64,000 bases of DNA from Ailanthus altissimus (GCA_946807835.1 OX327702.1:16058001-16122000), one strand, 5' to 3'; positions 33,432 to 46,786 are shown, counted from the first letter of the stretch. Made by a program: numbers and translations. The notes: generated from the sequence alone by a model not told the origin.

Positions 33432-36114
33432 TGATGGAACTGATGCTTGTATGTCATTCTAAATTGTATGAATATTGATTGTTTAATATTTTTACAATAA
33501 ATCTTCCAATTAAAATCGTTAATATTAATAATTTATTGTAAGATGCTTTAATACTTCAAACTATATAATTTGAAGGAGTTCAGATCTGATTCAAAGGAAT
33601 TTAGACCAAGGTTAAGAGTTAACAGTGCTGAGAGTTATAAATGCTAAGAATTAGCACTGCTAAGAGTTAGCAGGTTATAAGAGTCATTCAGATCTAAGGA
33701 GTTAGATTCTTGTCTGAAATTGGATAAAGACTTTAGGGTATACTAGTAATGACATAGTTGCAAAGGGTTGCAATAGGTGCTAGGAAATATCATTATGCAA
33801 GTTTGTTCTCAAACCCTATGTTCCTGATCTATTTTCACTGATGTGAATCTGTCAATGGAAAATTTATTTAAATATAGATCGATGTATATCTATATTTTAT
33901 ATTACAAATGATTGTTCTTAGCTGACCACGAGCTCGTATAAACTTACAGCCATTTAGTGAGGACTGGGTATTAAACAGGCTCAATTGGGATTTTTAACAG
34001 ACATCCTGTAAATCTATCAATGGATGATCTTTTCGAGTTGAGTAGTATTCATGATCTCTAGACCTGAGCAGCGCGGTGATCTTGTGAGTGATCCAGCATA
34101 CTTAGATTTTACACATGCTAGAGATCTTTTATAGTTTGACTATTGGGTGTCACTGGGTATGGTCCAATGTTATAGAGTTCAGTGTGTGTAAATATAAGAT
34201 CCATCAGCTAATATAGATGAGTAGATATAGGATCCGTTATTCTAGATGCTCCATGATTATGTTCTAGAAAGTTTTATAGCCATAAGCAATGTACTCGAGA
34301 AAAAAATAATTTTCGTGTCAAAAAATATCGCAAATGTGTTTACAAATATTATTTATCAAAGTATGAATCTGAATATAAGTTCTAGTGTTGAGCATATGGA
34401 AACTTGATGGTGATGATCTATGTCTCCGCTCTCATAATATATAAATGACGGAGAGATTATACAAATATGTATTAACCTCAAATTGTATGGTTCAACAGAC
34501 TATTTTGTTATTTTCAAAATGTGTGTGTGGGGCAATGTTTATGGACTTATGGAAGAGTTTTGTAAGATGAAACAGGTGTGAACTTAGAGAGTCTCACTAT
34601 ATAAAGTGTACTCATTGTGCACTAGGGTAGCACACCAGATTGAATAGTTCAATCTGGGAAGTTCTCTAAAAATTAGAATTATTTCAGGGTCTCTCGGGGA
34701 GATCATAGGGTTTAAGTGTTAAGCCCGAAATCTTGAAAAATTAGACTTGCCATTTTAACCTTTCTATTTTATATCATATATCATGCTGTGCATAGGTAAT
34801 GATTCTAATACGATGCCACAAAAGGGAAAATATTTGCTATTTTTGGTTATGAGAAAGAGGAATCCGCGTTGAAAGGAAAGCAAGCAAGCCCAGACAAGCG
34901 AAAGGCATGCCTTTTCAAGTGAAGAGTATCTAGATTCATAGCACACTATGTACCCTTTACCGAAACTATTTCAAAAGAAATGGAACTTATCAGGGTCCAC
35001 TGCCTCTATAGGTAAAGGTTAGACTTTTCCTAAGACCTGTTTTACTGACGGGATTCATCACCACATTAATTTGTTAGGACGTGACATGTGCCATATTTCT
35101 ATTGGTTCAATTTATTAAGTATTAATATTTAAATTAGCAAAGGGTTGTCAATGATATTTTACTTATAAAACATTTGAAAATCCAAATTCAATTTCGTCAT
35201 TTGCTTATATAAAGCAAGAGGTGGCAACGTTTTTCATTTGCTTATATAAAGCAAGAGGTGGCAATGTTTTATAACTTATTATGAAACTATTAATTTGTCA
35301 AACTAAATTATTAGCATGCGTTGTCATCTTCTAATGTTATTTGAACAAAATTTTGTCATTAGTTTACTTTATAATTTGACTACTTTTGATAGCATATAGT
35401 GGCAAGCATTTTTTTATTCATTTAAAATTTATTTTGGCCGATTAAAGTACAAGCTTTATCATGTTTTTTAATTCAAACAAGAGGTGGCAATAATTCATTA
35501 ACTTTTATTTAGCTTAAGCATGCTTAAGTATGATATGTTAAGCCAACAGATTATCATTTGTATTTAAAAGCCAAGTCATGCTTAAGAGTAAGCAAGATGT
35601 GGAAAAATTACAAATGAAACTAATAAGCATTGGACATTCTTTTTTCTTTAACATGGCCACCAAATAAAAACAAGAATGACAATGCAAGTTTAATGCATTG
35701 TCATGCTTGTTGAATATTTGACATTAATTTATTTCTAATTGGCCGAATTGATTTATAGCTAAGGCTATAAATAGCTAACTCTATTTCATTTTATGCATGG
35801 AATTAAGAAATTGCAAGTGATTTGTAAACATGAAAAATGTATACAAAAAATAGTAAAGTGCCGAGAGATTAAAAGTGAAGCAAATATTGTTATATACAAT
35901 ATACTAGTGAAAATAAGAAGTTATCATTCTAGCTCGAAGGATTCCATCAAGTCCTAAACTAGAACTACATAAAGCACGCTTCAAATATGAGTTCTCTAAT
36001 ATCTCATTAACATAATGGGATGTTTGTTTATTTTTCACTGCGTATTTATACATGTGATGTGTAAATTTAAAAATTAAAAAAGTACACGCTCACTCTATGC
36101 ATAATTTATTTTCA
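33432..36114 (+). mobile_element. 5' LTR of copia element C
   Basis: It starts TGATGGAACTGATG at 33432, preceded by TATAT (33427-33431). It ends ...TTATTTTCA at 36114, followed by AAT and the primer-binding site TGGTATCAGAG. The 3' LTR starts TGTTGGAACTAGTGATTATG at 42672 and is co-linear once its two insertions are removed. A TATA box CTATAAATAG lies at 35765-35774. A 37-bp segment containing TTGCTTATATAAAGCAAG is duplicated at 35198-35271. The LTR is related to LTR-A but diverged. The frame at 34764-34946 is chance. Confidence 0.85.
35198..35271 (+). repeat. 37-bp tandem duplication in 5' LTR of element C
   Basis: Two copies start CATTTGCTTATATAAAGCAA at 35198 and 35235. The 3' LTR has a single, slightly different copy near 45596, so the duplication arose after insertion or in one LTR only. 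Confidence 0.85.
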
Positions 36115-36117
36115 AAT

Positions 36118-36128
36118 TGGTATCAGAG
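36118..36128 (+). other. Primer-binding site of copia element C, interrupted
   Basis: TGGTATCAGAG matches the copia initiator tRNA-Met site. It is split by a gypsy LTR (36129-36640); the continuation CAGAGCGC resumes at 36641, the CAGAG being the insertion's target duplication. Confidence 0.85.
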
Positions 36129-36640
36129 TGATAAGGGCAAATTTGTCATATATTTTCTCATGTTTTTAGTATTGATATTTTATGATTTTATGAGAATAGA
36201 TGGCTATTTATGTGCATTATTGTTATTTATAGGGACTTGAACGAAATGCAAAGTTTTCAAATTATGAGTCCAGAGCCCCCGCGCCACAAGTATTTTCGCC
36301 CCAGCGCTGAAATAGTGATCGAAATAAGAAAAACGACCTGCTTAAGTCGCGTCTGGAGCTCCAGCGCCGAAGAGTCACATCTTAATAATATTAATCCTAG
36401 GTTTTCTCTACATTGCTATCACTTAATTTTCTTTACATTGTGTTTTTGTTTTATATTTCTTACATTCAGTCTTAGATTTTTATTTTTCTGAATAATTATT
36501 AGGAAGATATAATTTTAGTAATTGGTTAAAAAGAAACAATTATCCCTGTGGGTTCGACATCCGACTTATTTAGTCTCTTTATTACTTACATACGATAGTG
36601 TATACTTGCACTTCATTTATGATATAGAAATATCGCATCA
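36129..36640 (+). mobile_element. Internally deleted solo gypsy LTR with TSD CAGAG
   Basis: It starts TGATAAGGGCAAATTTG and ends ATATCGCATCA, and is flanked by CAGAG at 36124-36128 and 36641-36645. It is only 512 bp because about 900 bp are missing after the first part of the GC box (near 36380). It belongs to the same family as 15548-17047 and 42859-44277. The frames at 36210-36491 and 36522-36749 are chance. Confidence 0.9.
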
Positions 36641-36769
36641 CAGAGCGCATGATTATGTGTTATTTATGTACTTAATCAGAGTATTTGTGGCATCATTAAG
36701 ATGTCCCGACATTACTAATTATGCAGTTCAAATGTTAAAAAATCCATAATTAAGACGCAGTGAAAGGGA

Positions 36770-36960
36770 CGGCGTGGTGGTGTCATTCTGTGTTGCAGTG
36801 CTAAAGCTGTCGAGGCTCTAGAGCCATAGTGCCGAAAGCTCAATGCTGTGGCACCGAGGTAGGGACCATAGCACCGTAGCGTTATGAAGGTTTGAACTAC
36901 GATACTAGAGGGTAAGCCTTCAATATCGTTGTACCGGAACCTAAGAAAAGCTGTAATTAC
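36770..36960 (+). repeat. GC-rich box in leader of copia element C
   Basis: Degenerate units such as GTTGCAGTGCTAAAGC, ATAGTGCCGAAAGC, TGTGGCACCGAGG and TAGCACCGTAGCG stand out in otherwise AT-rich leader sequence. Position and unit type match the box at 9015-9340 in the minus-strand copia relic, in a more decayed state. Confidence 0.5.
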
Positions 36961-37229
36961 ACTAAATTACACCGATTGATTATTTTTAAATTGTTTAAAA
37001 AAAATTATTATTTATTTTATGCAAGTTATAATTGTTATAATTTGAATGTAAACTGTGCCCCATTTATTTGTACTGAAAATCACAATGGGAACCATAATGA
37101 TGACATTAAATGTGGTTACATAAAATAAATTTCACATCCTTATAAGATTGGACAAGAATGCAAAATTTGATACCATCATGATTGGGCATTCGATACCATC
37201 GTGAATGATACTAAAGCAAGTGAAAGTTG
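36961..37229 (+). other. Leader of copia element C, non-coding
   Basis: This is AT-rich leader between the GC box and an inserted LTR. It includes two near-copies of the word GATACCATC at 37170-37200. No coding potential was seen. Confidence 0.4.
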
Positions 37230-38470
37230 TTGGAATTTGTATTTTCGTGCCATCATTTTATGTATGAATATTTGTTTAATATATATACTAGTATTATCAT
37301 TTCATTAAATCGCTAATTATATCTTATATATAGTAAAATGCTTATAACGTTTCAGACATTGTATGATCTAAAAGAGTTCAGATCTGGTCTAAATAAGTTT
37401 AGATCAGCGTTAAAAATTAGCAACGCTGAGAGTTATAAATGCTAAGAGTTGGCACTGATAAGGGTTATTAGGTTATAAGGGTCAGCGATATCTAAGGAGT
37501 TAGAGCATTGTCTAAAATGGAACAAAGACCTCACAATATATTAGTAATGACGTAGTTGTAAAGAGTTACAAATAGTACTAAGAAATTTTATTATGCAAAT
37601 ATGTTCTCAAATATTATATTCCTGATCTGTCTTCACTGATGGTGGCCTGTCAGTGAATACCTTAATAAATATATAGATTGGTGTATGTCTATATCTAGAT
37701 GGTTCAGATGGTTAGTTTTAGCAGACCATAAGTTATGTGGATGATCATATAGAGATATAGGTATTTAGGAAGGACTAAATACTGAACAGACTCACAAAGA
37801 CCTCTAACAGACATCCCATAAAACCGTCAATGGAGGGTCTTTCGAGTTGAGTAGTATTCGCGATCCTTTGACCTAAGTGCCATGGTAGACTTGTGAATGA
37901 TCTACTATACTTTGGTTCCACACATGTCAAAAACCTTTCATAGTCTGACCGCTGGGTGTTAGTGGGTATGGTCTGATGCTCATGGATTCTGGTATGCATA
38001 GATATAGGATCCATCAGCTCATTTGGATGAGTAATATATCTTGATGCTCTAAGATTATATTTCAGAAAGTCTTATAGCGATAAGCAGTAATTCCTGGGAA
38101 AAGAGTTTAACCCTAGGGATAAATAATATCACAAAAGTGTTTAAAAATATTATTTATTGAATTAGAGAGAGTTTTTGGTTTTGGAGTGTTTTTCTTTGAA
38201 CAAAAGGGTTGTGAGAAAAACTAGAGAGAAAGAAAAATAAATTCTTCTTATTTTCCTTTCAAGAAACAAAATCTTGTTGCTAAAAATTCAATTGCTGTTA
38301 TTCTAGCTTCATAATCCTACCGAATTGTTGTGAACTAGAATTAAGCAATAGTGCACTTCAATGTGAGCTCAAGGTTGGAGTGAGGAAGAATTCAGAATTG
38401 AAATCTTCACCGAAGGTCTTCAAGGGTATATTTTTTATCATCTTATGTTGTTAATGATATAAGTTCCTTA
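37230..38470 (+). mobile_element. LTR-A-type LTR with internal deletion, inside leader of element C
   Basis: It begins TGTTGGAATTTGTATTTTCGTGCCATC (first words at 37230), the LTR-A start. It tracks the LTR to about 38155 (ATATTATTTATTG), then jumps to its R/U5 part (GAACTAGAATTAAGC, GGTTGGAGTGAGG). The middle is missing. The far end is unclear, somewhere in 38420-38480, after which the copia leader resumes. The frame at 37775-38014 on the minus strand is spurious. Confidence 0.6.
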
Positions 38471-38538
38471 TAAGATAACATTATGCAATGATCCGTCTTG
38501 TCAATACGGTGGTAGACGGGTCACATCGGTCTTTTTTT

Positions 38539-38828
38539 AATATTGTTAAAGCGTGAAGGATTTGGTCGGTGTGATTCAGACTATGCTAGTTAAGCATGAG
38601 ATAAGGAAAATATATGCGAACATATTGCCCAATATTGCTACAGCGTGTGGGTAGTATCAATAACATATGTTTGATTATTGACAAGTTAATCTGGAATACA
38701 CTTACCCAATATTGCTACAGTATGAGGATAATATGTATTTAGGATCAGTGGTAAGAGTTGCATGAGATGCAATTGACAAGAGTTGTCTACCTATTAGGTT
38801 TACAAAAACCAATATTGCTACAGCGTAA
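38539..38828 (+). promoter_or_regulatory. Four spaced copies of an AATATTGCTACAGCGTG-like motif in copia C leader
   Basis: Copies start at 38539 (AATATTGTTAAAGCGTGA), 38631, 38708 and 38811, so spacings are 92, 77 and 103 bp. The minus-strand set at 8395-8680, read in the same direction, has spacings of about 91, 77 and 102 bp. This is the same leader module in a second element, with most of the sequence between motifs also alignable. Confidence 0.6.
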
Positions 38829-39056
38829 GATTAGAGTAAAATGCCAATGGAATCTACTTTCCATTGTATAATTTAAAAGAATTTAAACTATCATTCTCCC
38901 TTTTAAGAGATTTTGGGGATTATGTAAAGTAGTTGAAGGGCATCTTTAGATTAAAAAAATGTATAAACGTTATACCCATGATTTAAACCGTTATTTATTA
39001 ACAATTAGAAATATTCCGCTAATCATCTCCTATGTATCTTATAGAGATAAGATCAG
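38829..39056 (+). other. Leader of copia element C up to gag start
   Basis: This is non-coding leader ending at the gag ATG. It aligns in reverse with 8170-8390 of the A1 element, for example the words around TATACCCATGATT. Confidence 0.45.
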
Positions 39057-42000
39057 ATGAGCAATCTGTTAGTATACTTAGTCTAAGCACACCAACTATA
39101 GAGTATCAATAAATATTTAGACTTGCCATTGAATTTGCGAATAGTCTCAGATACAAAAAAACTTAGATATATTTATGATCAATAAAAGATTAGAGGTGTT
39201 TCTAATAATATCTCTTTGAAAGAAGATAAAACTTATCGGAAAAAGGATAAAGGATGATTTGAGAGTCAAATCATATTTCCTGACCACAATGTCTAATGAT
39301 TTTTAGTAGGAACATGTGCACATAAGATATGTAAGTAGTACAGTGCTCCGTCTGAAATATTATTTGATATATCCAAATTACACACTGAGAATAGTCATTA
39401 ATGGAAAGTGTTTTCACTTTAATAAAGATTTAAAATAGTAATTGTTACTATTTTATGTACCTTACCTTAAGAAAGATAGATCTCATAGATATTTGTTTAC
39501 CGATTATAGATATTTTATTGACATGTGTTAAGCAGTACAAGGGTATAAGACACCGTCTATCATTCTCATTTTAGCAAGATGTTGAATAATTTAAGTAATG
39601 TTACAAAGCTATGAAAGAAGAAGTATAGCTTTACATAGAAAATAGAGATTTTCCAGACATGGTAATATTAGGACTTTTAAGTCACTTCTCTATTCTGTCA
39701 ATAGCATTACATTGTAGAATTGATGTTTTGTGCCAAATATTATTAGGTGAATCATATCACTCCCTATATTAGACAGAGAGGGTTATCATGGATACATCAG
39801 AAATAATTCCTCATGTAAATATGATAATGGTAATATTTTGCTAACTGAATGTCAGTTAATGAATAGCCATTATATCTTAAATACAACTTGAAATATCTAG
39901 GTGAATAGAACAAATAGTAGTTCGAGAACTTTGAATAATAATGGATTGTGGGACATAAGATTAGGTCATGTAGTTATAAGAAGATTATCCTGTTTGGTTA
40001 AGGATAGCCAGATACTTGATATGACTATTAAACTTTGGCCAGTTTATGAATCTTAGATTCGATGGAAAATTACCAAATGCTAATATAAGTATTAGATACT
40101 AACCCACTGATTTTATTAGAATTTGTATATAATATTGTATATGGTCCAATGAATTATATTTTCAATTGGAGAATTTCAATACTTCACCATGATTTGTCAT
40201 GATATAGATATGTATTTCTGGGAAACACATACAAAAACCTTTGAAATGTTCAAAGTGCTTAACAGAAGGATTCCAAACCTCAGAAATGCGAGGCGGATTC
40301 GAAGAAGGAAGAGAATAAGGAAAAGAATAAGGTTTTTATGGAAAAGAAGGAGAAAGACTTGTTGACTCTTGTAAAGAAAAAAGAAAGTAGTTTTAAAAAG
40401 AAAGATAATAGATTAAATTGTCGGAAAAGAAGATTTTTAATGCTAAAGTCTTTCTTTACTTTAATAGTTATTACCATTAACCCTACTTCGATCTAATGAT
40501 CTTTATTAGAGAAATGAGAGTTCCGTATTGAAGTAGAAAAATAAACCATTATGTATATTAAATACCTTTGATTAGATCGAGACGTTTTCTACATGAATAG
40601 TAAATTCATAAATTATTTAAAGAAAAATATGATTCTCACTCAATATAGTCCTCTAGATACTCCTCAACACAAAGGTGTTTTGAAAAAGAGAAATTATACT
40701 TTATTAGATATGATCCGATAGATATTAAGTTTCACTGATCATCTACAATATCTTTAAGGATAGGCTCTAGTAATTGTTAATCACTTATCGAATAAAGTTC
40801 TATCAAAAGTTATTCTTTTTGTTTTGTATAAGATATGGAATGAAAAACAATCTTAAATATGTTAAGATTAGGGGCTCTTTTATTTGCATAAGTGTTATAC
40901 AACAAGATAAACTTGCAGCCAAGAGGTACAAGTATTGACTCATTGTGTATCTCAAGAATTCTATGAGATACCAGTATTATGATCCAGAGGAATGAAACAA
41001 ATTCATTTTTCAGTATGCCATTTTTCAAGAGAAAGAGTTTCTCATAGATCGTAGAGATTATAAAAAGATTAAACTTAGTAAAGCCAATCTATTAATATAT
41101 ATATGAACCGATAGTGAACCTTTAAGTTCAATTGAGTGAAAAGCCTTTAACACACTATCCTCGTAAGTTGAAAAGGATATCGAGAGTCACCTAATAGGTA
41201 TGTTTGATACATATAGGTGCCCTTGATGTTTTCTTATTTGAAGAAAATGATACTTAAATTTATAGATAAGCAATGTTAAATATCGATTCAAGAAAATGGC
41301 AAGATGCCATGAAATTTGATTAACCTTATGTATGAGAATCAAGTTTAGTACTTGGTTGTGCTTCTAGTAGGAATTATTCCTATTGTTTGTAAATGAGTTT
41401 ACACAGCGAAAACATGGACCTAACATAAAGGTATAGACCTTCTAAGCCAGTCTAATGAAAAAAGTTACACTCACAGATCTAAGATCAGATATGAGAAAAT
41501 ATTTTCACTAGTATTAATGTTTAAGTCAATTTGAATTTTGTTTGCTATTATACCATACTGGATTCCTCATTTGAACAATGAAATCAAAGAGTCTAGTTTC
41601 ATCTATAATATAAAAAAAAGCATCTGTGTTTAGAAATGACAGCGGAAGTATAATTATCTTTCTAGTTCTCTGTGTGGTTGACATATTTAATGTCAGAAAT
41701 GACGTTGATATGTTACAATTTAGGAAGATAAGAATTGTCTGAATAAGAACTTTTCCATAAAATATTTGGGAAAAACTTCTTATATACTAGTTCTAAAGTG
41801 TTATAGAGATAGAGCTAAGAGGCTGATAAGATTATCTCAATCTTCGTACATAGACAATGTTTTTGAAAAGTATAACTTTAATAATGGTGAGATTGTTAAA
41901 TTACTTTTATACATGGCATTCATCATTTTAGGAAGAGTTGTAATTGGCAAGAAGATCAAAATATCTGAGTGTCTAACATATTGTATGCATCAGCTAGAGT

Positions 42001-42652
42001 TAGCTTGATGTATGCCATATTATGTATAAAACCTGAATCTGGATGGCTGTAAGTGTTACAAGGCAGTATCGGTTTGATTTAGGTCATCAACATTAATTAG
42101 CTATGAAACATATCTGAAATACCTGAGAGATACAGAGGATAAGTTTATAATTTATGGAGAATGTTAGTTATATATGAGAGGATACATAGGCTTAGACTTC
42201 TAGTTTGGTCTGAATGATAGAATGTCTACATCTAGTTATGTATTTCTTCTCATCGATACCATAGTTAGTTGAGAGTGCAATATAAATATGCACAGCTAAT
42301 TCTACCTTAGAGGCAGAATATGTCGCGACTTGAGAAGTCTACAAAAGAAGTACTTTAGATATATAAGTTAGTTGCAGAGCTTAGAATAGTTCCAAGCTCA
42401 ATGGATCATATTCCACTATATGCAACAATGACGCAATAATTGCTCAGGCTAAGAAGCTATTAGGTGCACCAGAATTCTAATCATGTAGACTCTAAGTACC
42501 ATATAATTAAAAAGTTCTTGGCTATTAGAGATGTAATAGTATGTATGATATATTCCATCAATAATATAGCAGACTCATTAATTAAAGCCTTAACTCCTAA
42601 TGTGTTTGAGAAACATATAGAGATGATAAGTACTAAATATCATCGTGAATAA
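39057..42652 (+). pseudogene. Copia element C gag-pol, heavily decayed
   Basis: The gag ATG at 39057 opens MSNLLVYLV*AHQL, then LNLRIVSDTKKLRYIYDQ, recognisably the same start as the gag at 8169 but full of stops. At about 39945 LWDIRLGHVVIRRL and CLVKDSQILDMTIK mark the pre-integrase region. At about 40560-40710 YLRLDRDVFYMNSKF and TPQHKGVLKKRNYTLLDMIR mark the integrase core. RT traces follow, with SQSSYIDNVFEKYNF at 41836-41880. EAEYVAT and, at 42464-42652, KYHIIKKF and NIADSLIKALTPNVFEKH mark RNase H. A Lys/Glu-rich stretch at 40260-40480 is out of place and may be an insertion. There are many stops and frameshifts throughout. Confidence 0.8.
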
Positions 42653-42858
42653 CACTAGAGTAAGTAGGAGTTGTTGGAACTAGTGATTATGTGCCATTGT
42701 AAATTGTATGAATATTAATTGTTTAAAATTTATACAATAATCATTTTGATTAAAATCGTTAATATTAATAATATATTGTAAGATGCTTTTAATACTTCAG
42801 ACATTGTAGGATCTGAAGGAGTTCAAATCTGGTTCAAAGGAGTTTGAACCAGGGCTAA

Positions 42859-44277
42859 TGATGTGATATTTCTATATCATAAAATTAAGTGCAAGTATAC
42901 ACTATCGTATGCAAGTAATAAAGGGACTAAATAAGTCGGATGTCGAACCCACAGGATAATTTCTTCTTTTTAACCAATTATTAAAATGATATCTTCCTAA
43001 TAATTATTCAGATAAATAAAAATCTAAGAATGAATGTAGAAAATATAAAAGCAAAAACACAATGCAAAGAGATTTAAGTGATAGCAATATAAAAAAACCT
43101 ATGATTAATACTATCTCTCAATATGCTTTCTAATGATTAATCTTTAATATTTAACTTCTTTAGTCTTTGTTATCGATCAAGACACTAATGTATTCACAAG
43201 TCTCTTCCAAGGTCACGCAAGTATACCTTAATTTACCAAATACCTATATTCCTATGGTACTTGTAATAAATTAAGATTCATTAAGATTAGGTCTTATTGA
43301 TCATACATGCCAATTAGGTATATTCCTATCCTAAATTGAAACTTGCATATGCAACATTGAATGTTACTCTACAATCATGCATCAAATTACCTAGGTCTAA
43401 ATATTATGATTTCTCTTTCGAGTTTATCTATAATATTACCAACTCATTCACCATATATTAGCCAGATATATTGAAGCATTAGGATCAAGTAATTTAAATA
43501 TCAAAGAACTAAGTTTATTAAATATTCAAAAGATATGGCAATTAAGCACACATATTGAGTTCAAGTATTAACCCTAGAAAATAAGTTTAGCTCATGGCTA
43601 CAAGAGAACAGCAGTAAAAATAATAATAAATCATGATACAATCAATAGAAACCGATATAGACATCGAATTGCTCTTGATTATGCTGCCTAGGGACTCTTG
43701 ATGCCGAAGAACGCCTTGAATCTCTCTCTAAAGTTGCTTCAATAAAACTTCTATTGCTCTCCAAGACTCGTGCTCTGTATTCTTGGTGTTCTTAAATTGC
43801 TTTAGGTTTCTTCTTGACGTATGGGAACGAGTGGCTTTTTATAGGGATTGATATGAGCTTGAAATCTCAATTCTCGTCGAACTAGGACTCGCACTACCGC
43901 TGGGGTGCTATGCAGTTGTCGCTAGGGCGACAAGTGAAAAAGGCTTCACCGCTGGAGCGGTGGGTTTATGGCGCTGAGGCGCTGTCTCGTCGCTGGAGCG
44001 ATAACCGCCAAATATGACTTAAACAGGTCATATTTCTTATTTTGATCACTATTCCAGCGCTGGGGCTATAATCCTCGTGGCGCTAGGGCTATGGACACAT
44101 ACTTTGAAAAGTTTACATTTTAGTCCCTATTTTTGCTCCTTTTGCATTCTTTCTTTAAATTTCATTCAAGTCCCTATAAATAACAATAAAACACATAAAT
44201 AGCCATCTATTCTCATAAAATCATAAAATATCAATAATAAAAATATGAGAAAATATATGACAATTTTGCCCTTATCA
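42859..44277 (-). mobile_element. Solo gypsy LTR (TGATAAGGGC family), TSD GCTAA
   Basis: This is a 1,419-bp element flanked by perfect GCTAA repeats (42854-42858 and 44278-44282). Read on the minus strand it begins TGATAAGGGCAAAATTG and ends ATATCACATCA. It contains a GC box at about 43895-44095 (CGCTGGGGTGC, CGCTGGAGCGG, GCGCTGGGGC). It is the most complete copy of this LTR in the window and shows that the family makes 5-bp duplications. There is no internal region. Confidence 0.95.
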
Positions 44278-45929
44278 GCTAAGAGTTAGTAATGCAAAGA
44301 GTTATAAATGCTAAGAATTAGCACTGCTAAGAGTTAGCAGGTTATAAGAGTCAGCTAGATCTAAGGAGTTAGATCCTTATTTGAAATGGGACAAAGATGT
44401 GAGGGTATGCTAGTAATGACACAGTTACAAAGGGTTGCAATAGGTGCTAGGAAATGTCATTATGCAAGTATGTTCTCAAACCCTATGTTTTTTATCTATT
44501 TTCACTTATGTGAGTCTATCAGTGGAAAGCTTTTTAAAATATTGGTCGGTGTATGTCTATATTTGTATGGTACAGATAGTTGTTCTTAGCTGACCATAAG
44601 CTTAGTGAAAGCTCGTATAGTCCTATAGGTATTCAGTGAGGACTGTGTACTGAATAGACTCAATTAGAATTTTTAATAAACATCTCACAAAGCCGTCAAT
44701 GGAGGATCTTTTTGAGTTAAGTAGTATTCGTGGTCCTTAAACTTGAGCACCATTGTGGGCTTGTGAGTGATCCACTATACTTAGGTTCAACACATGTCAG
44801 AGAACTTTCATGGTCTAACCGTTGGATGTCACTAGGTATGGTCCGATGCTCATGAAGTTCGATATGTATAGATATAGGATTCATCACCTCATATAGGTAA
44901 GTAATATATCCATATGCTCTATGATTGTGTTTTAGAAAGTCTTATGGTCATAAGCAATATAACTTAGAAAAAATATTTCCCGTGTTAGAAATAATATCGT
45001 AAAAATGTTAATGGATTTGTTTATCAGAATATTAATCTGGAGATAAGTTCTAGTGTTGAGCATATGGAGACTTGACGGTGATGATCTATGTCTCTGCTCT
45101 TACTGGATATAAATAATGGAGAGATTATACGAACATGTATTAATCTCAACTTGTATGGTTCAACACGTTATTTTGTTATTTCCATAATGTGTGTAGGACA
45201 ATGTTTATGGACTTAAGGAAGAGTTTCGTAAGATGAAACAAATGTGAACCTAAGGAGTTTCACTATATAAAGTGTACTCGTTGTGTACTAGGGTAGCACA
45301 CCAGATTGAATAGTTTAATCCGAGAAGTTCTTGAAAAGTTAAAATTATTTCAAGATTTCAAGATTTCTCGAGAAGATCATAGAGTTTAAGTGTTAAGTCC
45401 AGGATCTCGACAAGTGTGACTTGCCACTTTAATCTTTCTATTGTATATCACATATTATATCATTAATTTGTTAGGGCATGACACGTGACATAATTCTATT
45501 GGTTCAATTTATTAAGTATTAATATTTAAATTAGCAAAGAGTTTTCAATGATAGTTTACTTATAAAACATTTGAAAAGTTATATTTAATTCCGTCATTTG
45601 CTTATATAATAAAGCAAGAGGTGGAAACGTTTTATAAGCTACGAAGCTATTGATTTGTCATGCTAAATTATTATTAGCATGTGCTATTTTCTTTTAATGT
45701 TATTTGAACAAATATTTGCCACTAGTTCATTTTACAATTTGGCCGATTAAAGTACAAGCTTTATCATGTTTTTTAATTTAAGCAAGAGGTGGTAATAATT
45801 CATTAACTTTTATTTGACTTAGTCATGCTTAAGCATAATATGTTCAGCCAACACATTATCATTTGTATTTAAGAGCTATTGTCATGCTTAAGAGTAAGTA
45901 AAAGGGTGGCAAAATTACAAATAAAACTA

Positions 45930-46786
45930 TTCTCCCCCCTAAAAATCCCCCTCTTTTTACCCTTAGGTATAAAGGCCTAGGATTCAACCAAGACAGGCTC
46001 AGGAGCAATGGCCAATGGGCCTAAACCCGACAGAGCAACAGAATCGATTCAGATGCAAGGAATCTGGTTAGCTAATGATGAAACCTGTTCAGCATATGCT
46101 AACCCTAATGCGACAATGGCCGAGAAAGTACTGACTACATTCCGTAACTTCGTTATAGGAGTTCTGTGTCAATATCCAATCAGTAAGAGAGAGCCGTTTG
46201 AAATATAACCCGAGCCGACCAAAATAAGCCTCGCTTGAACCAGAATGCCAGCAAAGACAAACCCGAGGAATATGCTTAGCACATTAGAAGTGACATCTGA
46301 CATGAGATAAGAACGGGAACAGAAAATTTGTGGAAAGATATTCGGCATATGTCAGGGGGGGCAGTATGAAGATACTTGGCGTGTGTCAGAAGTACAGTAG
46401 GAAATATCTTACGCAAGACAAAAATATTGCGGAGGAAAGCTCAAAAAAGTCCTTGAAAAGCCATCACTATAAAAGAAAAAAGATGGAGACATGGCAGAGA
46501 ATGATGAAAAATTCTCCATAGAATATTTTATTCCTAGTTTGTCATATTTTTTAGAGAGAAAAATCTCCTTTTTTGACTTAAGCATCGGAGTGTGTTCGCC
46601 GGAATCCACCATGGCAATACCACCTTTGAGCTTGTGTACGTGTTGTCATTGTAGGCCTCTCTCCACAGTTCACGGGAAACAAAAACCCCAAGCCTGTGCC
46701 AATTGATTTAGTTCAAACGAGACCCAAAATTTGATTCCCCCTCAATAAATTTAAGGCTCATTGATCCGAGGAACCACTTCTTCAAG
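45930..46786 (+). mobile_element. Gypsy-like LTR insertion in 3' LTR of element C
   Basis: Comparison with the 5' LTR (around 35615) shows extra sequence from about 45930 to 46790. It is less AT-rich and has a TATA box CTATAAAAG near 46469. It carries the words TTTTTGACTTAAGCATCGG and GTGTGTTCGCCGGAATCCACC, then ends ...TTCTTCAAGTCAACA at about 46786. This is the R/U5 layout of one common plant gypsy LTR type. The 5' boundary near TTCTCCCCCC is not a TG, so it is probably truncated. Frames of 60-70 codons within it are not genes. Confidence 0.6.

Noticed and set aside
38539..38828. CRISPR-like array (short repeats with regular spacers)
   Set aside because: Only four imperfect copies, spacing 77-103 bp, inside a plant retrotransposon leader; not a CRISPR array.
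46008..46706. Four ORFs of 63-71 codons as possible small genes
   Set aside because: They are on both strands within an LTR-like insertion with a TATA box and R/U5 landmarks; no domain recognised.
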